From Kribbella sandramycini (GTDB lineage: Bacteria; Actinomycetota; Actinomycetes; Propionibacteriales; Kribbellaceae), in assembly GCF_013131805.1 (NCBI RefSeq), contig NZ_JABJRC010000001.1:372001-436000 (forward strand): DNA of 64,000 nt, given 5' to 3'. The notes beneath the pieces were generated by a model, which was not told the origin of the DNA, searched no databases, and saw only the letters and a list, made by a program, of their open reading frames with translations. The position numbers and the translations under genes were made by a program. How positions within the stretch are numbered: the stretch's first letter is position 1; the number at the start of each line of letters is the position of its first letter. Of this stretch, positions 8,942 to 17,400 are shown one piece after another.

Positions 8942-10057
8942 GTGAACGAACGCGCCTACCTGGATGCCGCGTCGGCGGAGGTCCTGCATCCCGCCGCGCG
9001 GGAAATGTTGCTCTCGGCAGTGGATTCCGGGTGGGCCGATCCGGTGCGGCTGCACCACGAGGGGCGGACCGCCCGGCTGCTGCTGGACAACGCCCGCGCG
9101 GTGCTGGCCGAGGGGGTCGGCGTCCGCCCGGACGAGCTCTACGTGACCACCTCCGGGACGGCGGCGATCCGCACCGGGCTCAGCGCCGTACGGGCTGCTC
9201 GCCGGCGGGTCGGTGACACTGTTGTCCACAGCGCGGTCGAGCACTCTGCCGTGCTGCACACGGCCGGTGCGGCCGCCGTGGAGGTCGGAGTGGACATGAG
9301 TGGCCGGGTCGACCTGGAGGCCTTCCGGGCCGCGGTCCGGCAGCCTGGTGTGGCGGTGGCGGCGCTGCAGGCGGCTAACCATGAGGTGGGGACGCGGCAG
9401 CCGATCGAGGCTGCAACTGAGGCATGCGGTGACGTTCCCCTGCTGGTTGACGCGGCTGCCGCGCTGGGCCACGACGTCGTACCGGCAGGCTGGTCTGTAC
9501 TCACGGCCAGCGCGCACAAGTGGGGTGGGCCGGCCGGGGTCGGGCTGCTGGCGGTCCGGAAGGGCACGCGGTTCGCACCGGACTGGGCGATGGATGAGCG
9601 CGAGGACGGGCTCTCCCCCGGGTTCCCCGACGTACCGAACGTGCTGGCCGCCGCTGCGGCGCTACAGGCCCGTCTGTCCGAGGCGAGCGCGCTGAACACC
9701 CAGCACCGGGCCTGGATCGCTGAAGTACGCCGCCGGGTCGCTGCGGACATTCCGGACGTCGAGGTGGTCGGCGACCCGGTGGACTGTCTCCCGCACGTCC
9801 TCACCTTCTCCTGCCTCTATGTGGACGGCGAAGCGCTCGTCACCGCGCTGGACGCCGAGGGATTCGCCGTCTCCAGCGGCTCAGCCTGTACTTCGAGCAC
9901 GCTGCGCCCGTCGCACGTGCTGGCCGCGATGGGCGTGATCACCCACGGCAACGTCCGCATCTCGCTGGCCCGGACGACGACGTACGCCGAGGTCGACCGG
10001 TTCTGCAGCGTGCTGCCCGGCATCGTGCAGCGCATCCGGGCCGAGGTGGGAATGTGA
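8942..10057 (+). CDS. Cysteine desulfurase-family PLP enzyme (class V aminotransferase fold)
   Basis: The 371-residue protein has the class V aminotransferase fold of NifS/IscS. The PLP Lys lies in SAHKWGG (about Lys193) and the catalytic Cys in SSGSACTSST (about Cys316). It would release sulfur from cysteine as a persulfide. GTG 8942 overlaps nothing upstream and has a -10-like hexamer 7 bases before it. The stop overlaps the start of a TusA-like gene, so the acceptor of the persulfide is very likely that protein. IscS itself is usually nearer 400 residues and sits with isc/suf genes, so this is probably a dedicated enzyme for thio-modification or cofactor synthesis. Confidence 0.9.
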   Translation: MNERAYLDAASAEVLHPAAREMLLSAVDSGWADPVRLHHEGRTARLLLDNARAVLAEGVGVRPDELYVTTSGTAAIRTGLSAVRAARRRVGDTVVHSAVEHSAVLHTAGAAAVEVGVDMSGRVDLEAFRAAVRQPGVAVAALQAANHEVGTRQPIEAATEACGDVPLLVDAAAALGHDVVPAGWSVLTASAHKWGGPAGVGLLAVRKGTRFAPDWAMDEREDGLSPGFPDVPNVLAAAAALQARLSEASALNTQHRAWIAEVRRRVAADIPDVEVVGDPVDCLPHVLTFSCLYVDGEALVTALDAEGFAVSSGSACTSSTLRPSHVLAAMGVITHGNVRISLARTTTYAEVDRFCSVLPGIVQRIRAEVGM

Positions 10058-10266
10058 ACCTCGAACTGGACTGCCGCGGGCTGCTGTGCCCACTCCCGGT
10101 GATCAAACTGGCCAAGGCGCTACCGACGGTGGCAGTCGGCGATACCGTCACTGTGCTGGCCGACGACCCGGCCGCTGCGACGGATATCGCGGCCTGGTGC
10201 CGGATGCGGGCGCAGGAGCTGGTCAGCGCGGCCGAAAATACGTATGTCGTCCGACGGCTCAGCTGA
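10054..10266 (+). CDS. TusA-like sulfur carrier protein
   Basis: This 70-residue protein has the whole TusA fold: a first strand, then CRGLLCPLPVIKLAKAL, where the second Cys (Cys12) in the CPxP motif carries the persulfide, then helices and strands ending in YVVRRLS. A further Cys lies in AAWCRMRA, near residue 49. It starts at GTG 10054 inside the desulfurase stop. By family knowledge such proteins relay sulfur for tRNA thiolation, molybdenum cofactor or other sulfur-transfer pathways; which one applies here is not shown by the neighbours. Confidence 0.9.
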   Translation: MNLELDCRGLLCPLPVIKLAKALPTVAVGDTVTVLADDPAAATDIAAWCRMRAQELVSAAENTYVVRRLS

Positions 10267-10279
10267 CACACTCCGCGGT

Positions 10280-10834
10280 GTGACCGACTTCTCCGCCAAA
10301 CCGACGCTGACCGGCGAGCTGGTGATCCTGCGCCCGCTCGACGAGGTCGACTACGACGCGCTGCGCGCTGCCATGGACGATCCCGAGGTGGCCAAGCTGA
10401 CCGGCAGCCACCACGACATCCCCGAGGAGCGCGCCCGCGAGTGGCTGCGGACCCGAAAGGACCAGGACGACCGCCTGGACCTCGCGATCGTGGACAAGGC
10501 GACCGGCGAGACCGTCGGCGAGGCAGTGCTGAACGACTGGGACCCGGACAACAGCTCCTGCAACTTCCGGATCATGATCGGCCCGGCCGGCCAGGGCCGC
10601 GGCCTCGGCACCGAGGCGACCCAGCTGATCGTCGGCCACGGCATCGAGGCGCTCGGCCTGCACCGGATCAGCCTCGGCGTCTATGCGTTCAACCCGCGCG
10701 CCCAGCGCGCGTACGAGAAGGCCGGCTTCGTCGTCGAGGGCGTCTGCCGGGACGCGCTGCGCTGGGACGGCGAGTGGGTCGACGAGGTCGTGATGTCGGT
10801 TCTGGCGACGGACTGGCTACAGTCCAAGGCGTGA
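10280..10834 (+). CDS. GNAT N-acetyltransferase (RimJ/RimL-like)
   Basis: The 184-residue protein reads [26 protein letters not shown] at the N-terminus, then the acetyl-CoA site ([19 protein letters not shown], about 100-118) and the RimJ/RimL-like end ([23 protein letters not shown]). It would transfer acetyl from acetyl-CoA to an amine: a protein N-terminus, a lysine or a small molecule. I chose GTG 10280, 13 bases after the TusA stop. An in-frame ATG at 10244 would overlap TusA and add unrelated residues. The stop overlaps the Sir2 start, so acetylase and deacylase are made together. Confidence 0.9.
   Translation: MTDFSAKPTLTGELVILRPLDEVDYDALRAAMDDPEVAKLTGSHHDIPEERAREWLRTRKDQDDRLDLAIVDKATGETVGEAVLNDWDPDNSSCNFRIMIGPAGQGRGLGTEATQLIVGHGIEALGLHRISLGVYAFNPRAQRAYEKAGFVVEGVCRDALRWDGEWVDEVVMSVLATDWLQSKA
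10818..10823 (+). promoter_or_regulatory. -10-like element before the Sir2 gene
   Basis: TACAGT lies in the end of the GNAT gene, 7 bases before GTG 10831. It could give a separate leaderless Sir2 transcript in addition to read-through. It is coding DNA, so chance occurrence is possible. Confidence 0.35.
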
Positions 10835-11547
10835 TCGACGCCGCACGTATCGCTGTCCTGACCGGGGCCGGGATCTCGACCGCCTCCGGTATCCCCGACT
10901 TCCGGGGGCCGCAGGGGCTCTGGACGAAGAACCCGCACGCCCAGGCGATGTTCGACATCGACGAGTACGTCGCCAGTCGCGAGGTGCGCGTGGAGGCCTG
11001 GAAGTTCCGGGTCGCCGCACCGGCCTGGACGGCGGAGCCCAACGCCGGCCACCTGGCGCTGGTCGAGCTGGAGCGACAGGGCCGGCTGACCGGGCTGGTG
11101 ACGCAGAACATCGACGGCCTGCACCAGAAGGCCGGCTCGGCGCCAGAGCTGGTCCACGAACTGCACGGCAGCGTCCGGTACGTCGACTGCCTGTCGTGCG
11201 AGCGGCGGATCCCGATGGCCGACGTCCTCCCCCGCTTGGATGCGGGAGAGGACGATCCGGCCTGTGAGCTGTGTGGCGGCATTCTGAAGTCCGCCACGGT
11301 GTCGTTCGGCCAGTCACTCGATCCGGCCGTGCTGGACGCCGCCGTCGCGGCGACCGAGGCCGCCGAGGTGTTCCTGGCGATCGGAACCTCGCTCCAGGTC
11401 TACCCGGCGGCCGGTCTGTGTGACGTGGCGCTGCGGGCGGGCAAGCCGTTGGTGATCCTGAATGCGCAGGAGACGCCGTACGACGAGGAAGCGACGACTG
11501 TGCTGCGCACTCCGATCGAGACGACCTTGCCCGCCCTGTTCAGCTGA
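10831..11547 (+). CDS. Sir2-family NAD-dependent protein deacylase
   Basis: At 238 residues this is the usual length of a bacterial sirtuin. The NAD site reads [17 protein letters not shown] at the N-terminus, followed by TQNIDGLH and the catalytic His in ELHGS. A zinc site is present as CLSC and, about 28 residues on, CELC. It would remove acyl groups from lysine, making nicotinamide and O-acyl-ADP-ribose. GTG 10831 overlaps the GNAT stop (GTGA), suggesting a working pair. The last 8 bases overlap the end of the converging glycosidase gene. Confidence 0.95.
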   Translation: MIDAARIAVLTGAGISTASGIPDFRGPQGLWTKNPHAQAMFDIDEYVASREVRVEAWKFRVAAPAWTAEPNAGHLALVELERQGRLTGLVTQNIDGLHQKAGSAPELVHELHGSVRYVDCLSCERRIPMADVLPRLDAGEDDPACELCGGILKSATVSFGQSLDPAVLDAAVAATEAAEVFLAIGTSLQVYPAAGLCDVALRAGKPLVILNAQETPYDEEATTVLRTPIETTLPALFS

Positions 11548-14281
11548 GCGAGCCGCCCAGGTCGGCCCAGCCGGCCCAACCCGAGCCGAGTGCAGACTGC
11601 CACGCCGTCCGGAGCTTGCCGTTGGCATCGATGGTGAACGCCGACCCGGCGCCGCCCACCGAGTCGATCAGGCGGACGTCGGAGTACGCCACCACCTGGT
11701 CGTTCAGCCAGCCGTCGCGCCACTCGCCGCCCGGCGACAGCTGCCACATCGTCCAGGCCCTGTTGTCGGAGCCGCGGGCGGTCAGCGTCAGTCCGCCGGT
11801 GTTGTCGAGCATCGCGCGCGGATTGCCTTGGGTGGTGATGCCGCCGAGCCGGCTGGGGCCGACGAACAGCCCGCCGCGGCTCTGCTGCCAGCTCGTCCAC
11901 ACACCGTTGTCCTGACCACGGAAGAACAGGCTGAACGAGCCGTCGTAGCTCATCACCAGATCCGGGTCGGACGTGGCGAACCCGGGCACGGTCTTCCAGT
12001 CACCCCAGTCCCCGCCCGGGGCGATCTGCCACCGGTTGGAGAGCCTGTTGTCGGTGCCACGGATCACCGCGACCAGTGCGCCGTCCAGATTGACGTCGAC
12101 CGCCGGTTTGCCGAGCATCTTCGGCCCGCCGAGTGATCCGGATCGCCAGCCGTTGTTCTGCCAGAACGTCTGCAGCACGCCGTCCGAACCGCGCACGAAC
12201 AGGCTGATCCCGCCGTCGTCACCGACGATGGCTGCCGGCTCCCCGCCGACTACGACGTCGAGAACCTTCGACCACGCGCTCCAACCGCCTCCGGCTGCGC
12301 TCTGTTCGCTGGACCAGATCCGGTTGTCAGTGCCCCGGACAAAGGCACTCAGCGCGCCGTTCCGGCGGACAACCACCTCCGGCTTACCTGCCGCCGCTAC
12401 CGGCGGCAGGTCCGACGGCCCGCTCCAGTTGCTACCAGCCGTCGGCTGCCAGGCACTCTGCACGCGGCCGTTCCGGGCTCGCTCGTAGACCGACATGGCG
12501 CCACTGTCGTGCCGGACGACGTCAGTACCGCGCGATACCCCGGCCAGGTCGAGCAGATCGTCCAGGCTACCCGGAACAGCCAGCCGGAAGGAGGTGTTGC
12601 CGCCTGCCAGCGCTGCGTGCATCACCTCGCGTTTCGCTCGGTAGCCCGCGAGGTCGCCCGCAGCCTTCGCCTGTAGCGCTTGGACGGCCGCTACGCCAGC
12701 CTGAGCTCTGCGTTCGGTTCTGGCCAGCCACGGCTCGGAGTCCTGAACGAACGACCTACTGGGCAGCTGCGCTCGCAGCTCACCCGGTGCGGCCGCCAAC
12801 CGGTTCAAGAAACCCGTCAACGCGTTTGCAGACGCCGTCAGGTCCTGGCCGCTTCGGTAGGCCGCGACGAAGGAGCGGACGAGCGGGGTGAGCGGAGCGG
12901 ACGAATCACTGCTCAATGCCGAGCCGGTGTGCACTTCGGCGTACCGGCGCAACGCAGCGGCGACCGGACCGCCCAGCTCGTTGATGACTCGGGTCCAGGC
13001 CGCTTGCGGGTCGTACGCGGCCGGGTTCCAGGCGTACTCGGACGCCGTGCCCAGAGCGATCAGCGACGGCTCGGCCTCCTGCATCTCGTTGATCATGAAG
13101 CCGGTCGCGTGCTGGGGCAGCCCGGCGTCGCGGCCGACGAGCGGACCGAGGTGCTGGGCGTTCGGGGCGTAGTCGTTGACCGGGTAGTTGTCGAAGATCA
13201 GCAGCTTGCGGCCGCCGAAGGCCGCCGACGCCTCTGCGGCGTCCGCGGTGGTGATGGTCGGCGAGATGACCTCCCGGCCCGTCCAGAAGATGTCGACGTC
13301 GGTCGGGATCAGCGCGGCGAACCGCGTCCGGTACGCCGTCCGGCCGTTACCCCAATAGTCGGTCGGGACGGTCAGCAGGCGGGCGCCGGGGTGGGTCTTG
13401 ATGAACCGGTTGTAGATGTCGTTGACCACGTGCGCCTGGGCGGCGCCGAGCGGGCTCGCGTCGGAGCCGAACGTGGTTTGGTCGAGGGGACAGCGGAACT
13501 GCCCGCCGACGTCGTCCCAGCCGACGGCGAAGACACGCTCGCCGAGGTCCCAGAGCTGTTCGTACCGGGCGATCAGCGCGTTCTTCTCCGCGGCGTCGGC
13601 ATGGCAGATCCCGTGCGCCGGGCTGACGTTGGCCTCCGGGTTGACCCGGTAGATGAACTCCACATGGTTGGCCTTGGCCCGCTGGATCGCCTCCCGGATC
13701 CGGTCGACGTCGGCGCCGGTGTAGCGCTCGCGCCACTTCGCGCCTGCCGTGTGCGGGTCACCGCTGACCGTGTACATGAAGGCGTTCATCCGGTGCCGGC
13801 CGAGGAAGTCGAGGTGGTTCAGCAGGTCGGGCTGCCGCCACGGCTGGCCGTAGAACGACTCCATGCCGCCCCGGAGCGCGAAGGCGGGTTCGTCGACGAT
13901 CGCGACACTGGGCACGGAGCCTGCGGCTGTGAGCTGGGCCAGCGTCTGCTCGCCGTAGAAGGTGCCGGCTGCGTCCCGCCCGACCAGGACCGCGAGGCGC
14001 TGCCCTTCGTACGAGCCGACGCCCAGCACATAGCCGCCGGACTTGAGCCCGGCCGCGGACGGCAGCGACCATGCGGTGAGCGCGGCCGACGCGCGCTTGC
14101 CGGCGATGCCGGTCTCCTTGACGACCGTGAGCCCGGCGGCACTGGGCAGGTCAGGCCCGAGCCGCCGGATCGATTGCGGTGCGGGCGTCAAGGCCGGCAA
14201 CTCGCCGTCCGCGGCGGCGGGGCCGGCGTTCGTCAGCAGGCCGGCCACCAGTGCGACCGGGAACAACCATCGGAGTTTCAT
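11540..14281 (-). CDS. Secreted GH84-type beta-N-acetylglucosaminidase with propeller-like C-terminal repeats
   Basis: This 913-residue exported protein starts with a signal peptide (residues 1-24, ending GPAAADG). A GH20b-like domain (about 28-135) precedes a GH84 catalytic domain: LRGGMESFYGQPW opens it, and adjacent Asp residues in AVGWDDVGG (near 248) match the GH84 catalytic pair. A helical segment (about 440-600) follows. From about 615 to the end there are roughly six repeats of 45-50 residues, each with a RGTDNRxW-like core (RGTDNRIW, RGSDGVLQ, RGTDNRLS, RGQDNGVW, RGSDNRAW). These resemble the PLL-type lectin propeller and may bind glycans. It probably cuts N-acetylglucosamine from glycoprotein, chitin or wall-derived glycans outside the cell. 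Confidence 0.86.
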   Translation of the reverse strand: MKLRWLFPVALVAGLLTNAGPAAADGELPALTPAPQSIRRLGPDLPSAAGLTVVKETGIAGKRASAALTAWSLPSAAGLKSGGYVLGVGSYEGQRLAVLVGRDAAGTFYGEQTLAQLTAAGSVPSVAIVDEPAFALRGGMESFYGQPWRQPDLLNHLDFLGRHRMNAFMYTVSGDPHTAGAKWRERYTGADVDRIREAIQRAKANHVEFIYRVNPEANVSPAHGICHADAAEKNALIARYEQLWDLGERVFAVGWDDVGGQFRCPLDQTTFGSDASPLGAAQAHVVNDIYNRFIKTHPGARLLTVPTDYWGNGRTAYRTRFAALIPTDVDIFWTGREVISPTITTADAAEASAAFGGRKLLIFDNYPVNDYAPNAQHLGPLVGRDAGLPQHATGFMINEMQEAEPSLIALGTASEYAWNPAAYDPQAAWTRVINELGGPVAAALRRYAEVHTGSALSSDSSAPLTPLVRSFVAAYRSGQDLTASANALTGFLNRLAAAPGELRAQLPSRSFVQDSEPWLARTERRAQAGVAAVQALQAKAAGDLAGYRAKREVMHAALAGGNTSFRLAVPGSLDDLLDLAGVSRGTDVVRHDSGAMSVYERARNGRVQSAWQPTAGSNWSGPSDLPPVAAAGKPEVVVRRNGALSAFVRGTDNRIWSSEQSAAGGGWSAWSKVLDVVVGGEPAAIVGDDGGISLFVRGSDGVLQTFWQNNGWRSGSLGGPKMLGKPAVDVNLDGALVAVIRGTDNRLSNRWQIAPGGDWGDWKTVPGFATSDPDLVMSYDGSFSLFFRGQDNGVWTSWQQSRGGLFVGPSRLGGITTQGNPRAMLDNTGGLTLTARGSDNRAWTMWQLSPGGEWRDGWLNDQVVAYSDVRLIDSVGGAGSAFTIDANGKLRTAWQSALGSGWAGWADLGGSLS

Positions 14282-14447
14282 GGCGGGTTTCCCCTCTGAA
14301 CGGTAGGAATCCCCTCAGGAAATACCGGTCTATACCTCTTCGCAAACCTTTCGATCCACACTGTCGTTTCGTGATCTTCGAAGCCTTCCTTGCCCCTTGA
14401 CAGCGGGCTAGCGTCCCCGGGGACCGGCACGGGAGGGGACGTTCGCA

Positions 14448-17400
14448 ATGCGTGGTTTCAAGCGGTGGACAGCGGGTTTCGTCGCGGTGGCTGTGGCCGC
14501 CGTGGGGCTGCAGGCCCCGGCACAGGCGGAGGTGAGCGCGGAGCGGGTCGTCACGCTGGCCGGCTCGCTGCAGAGCGAGCTGGGGTGCCCGGGCGACTGG
14601 GATCCGGCCTGCCCGGCGAGCAGCCTCGGGAGCGCGGCGCCGTACTCCAAGGTGTTCAACGTGCCGGCCGGCACGTACGAGTACAAGGTCGCGGTCAACG
14701 GCAGCTGGGACGAGAACTACGGCGCCGGCGGCGTTCTGAACGGGCCGAACATCCCTCTGCGCATCGAGGGCCCGGCCAAGCTGGCTTTCAGCTACGACGA
14801 CAAGACGCACGTCGTGTCGGTCAAGCCGGTGCAGCTGGCCGGTTCTGCGGTCACTCCGGCCGACAAGGCGCTCGCAGCACCGAGCCTGCGCCAGGACCTC
14901 ACCAAAGAGCGCTTCTACTTCCTGATGGCGGACCGGTTCGCCAACGGCGACAAGAGCAACGACGCCGGCGGTCTGACCGGCGACCGGCTGCAGACCGGCC
15001 TGGACCCGACCGACAAGGGCTTCTACCACGGCGGTGACCTGGCCGGAGTCATCCAGAAGCTCGACTACATCAAATCCCTTGGTACGACGTCGCTGTGGCT
15101 GACTCCGTCGTTCAAGAACCGTCCGGTGCAGGGCTCCGGCGCTGACGTCAGCGCGGGCTACCACGGCTACTGGATCACCGACTTCACCCAGATCGACCCG
15201 CACCTGGGTACGAACGCGGACATGAAGCGGCTGATCGATCTGGCGCACCGCAAGGGGATGAAGGTCTTCTTCGACATCATCACCAACCACACCGCGGACG
15301 TGATCGCCTATCAGTCCGGCCAGTACGGCTACATCCCGAAGTCGACGTCGCCGTACCAGGATGCGGCCGGGAACGTGTTCGACGACAAGGCCTATGCGGG
15401 CGGGGACACCTTCCCGGCGCTGGACCGGGACACGTCGTTCCCGAACGTGCCGGTCTTCAAGACGCCGGCCGACGAGACGGTGAAGGTCCCGGCCTGGCTG
15501 AACGATCCCACGCTCTACCACAACCGCGGCGACTCCACCTTCGCCGGAGAATCGGCGGAGTACGGCGATTTCGTCGGGCTGGACGACCTGTTCACCGAGC
15601 AGCCGCGGGTGCGGGACGGCATGATCGACGTCTACAAGACCTGGGCCGAGCTCGGGATCGACGGCTTCCGGATCGACACCGTGAAGCATGTGAACCTGGA
15701 GTTCTGGCAGAAGTTCTCGCCCGCGATCCTGGCCGCCGCGAAGGCGGCCGGGTCGAAGCAGTTCTTCATGTTCGGCGAGGTCTTCGACGCCGATCCGAAG
15801 TTCATGTCGACCTACACCACCAGCGGTGCGCTGCAGGCGACGCTCGACTTCGGTTTCCAGCAGAACGCGGTGACGTTCGCCAAGGGCGGCGCCAGCGCCG
15901 AGCTGCGCGACTTCTACGCGAACGACGACTACTACACCGATGCCGACTCCAACGCCTACCAACTGCCCACGTTCCTCGGCAACCACGACATGGGCCGCGT
16001 CGGCACGTTCCTGAAGCAGGGCGGCGCGAACGGCCCGGAGCTGCTGGCCCGGGACAAGCTGGCGCACTCGCTGATGTACCTGACCCGCGGCCAGCCCGTC
16101 GTGTACTACGGCGACGAACAGGGTTTCACCGGCCCGGGCGGTGACAAGGACGCCCGGCAGGACATGTTCGCCACCAAGACCGCGGACTACGTCGACGACG
16201 AGGTGATCGACGGCACCGGTACGACGACGATCGGCAGCAAGGACCGCTTCGACGTCAACGCCCCGATGTACAAGCACATCGCGGGCCTGGCCAAGCTGCG
16301 GTCGCAGTACCCGGCGCTGTCCGACGGACGCCAGGTGCACCGCTACTCGTCGAACTCCGGTGGTCTGTACGCCTTCAGCCGGCTGGGCGCCGACAACACC
16401 GAGTACGTCGTCGTGGCCAACAACTCGACCACGGCCAAGTCCGCGACCATTCCGACGTACGGGCCGAACACGTGGCTGCGGCCGGTCTACGGCGGTACCA
16501 AGTTGGTACGGACCGACCGAGAGGGACGGGTGCTGCTGAGCCAGGCACCTCTGTCGGTCACCGTCTACCAAGCGCTGAGCAAGGTGCCGACGCCCTCCAA
16601 GGCACCTGCTGTTTACATGAACGCACCTGAGGTGGGCGGTCGCGCTGAGATCAGTGCGGCTGTTCCGGCGAACACACCGGTCACGGTGACGTTCGGCTAC
16701 CGCCCGGTGGGTACGACGGACTGGAAGCGGCTCGGCTCCGACGACAACGCGCCGTACCGGGTATTCCAGGACGTCAGCGGCGTGCCGAAGGGGACGCTGC
16801 TCGAGTACCGCGCTGTACTGCGCGACTCGGCGGGCCACTACTCAGTGTCCGGCTCGTACGGCGTGGTCGGTGACGCACCGAAGCCAGGTGGCGGTGGTGA
16901 GACCGGACCGGTCGTCCAGCCGGCCAACGTGAGTGTGCCCGGTGACCACAACAGTGAGATGGGCTGCCCGGCGGACTGGTCGCCCGACTGCGACCAGGCG
17001 CAGCTGGCCCTCGATCCGAAGGACAAGGTCTGGAAACGCACCTACACGATCCCGGCGGGTGAGCACGCGTACAAGGCGGCACTGAACAAGAACTGGGACG
17101 TGAACTACGGGGCCGGCGGCAACCAGAACGGCGCCAACATCTCCTACACCGCGCCGAACGGCCCGATCACGTTCTACTACGAGCACGGCCGGCACTACGC
17201 GACGTCCAGCGCCGAAGGGCCGATCATCACCGTGCCGGGCTCGTTCCAGTCCGAGCTGGGCTGCCCGGGCGACTGGGATCCGTCCTGCATGCGCCCCTGG
17301 CTGACGGACGCCGACGGGGACGGCACGTACACCTGGTCGACGAGTGAGATCGGAGCAGGCGCCTATGAGGCCAAGGTCGCGCACAACCTGTCCTGGGACG

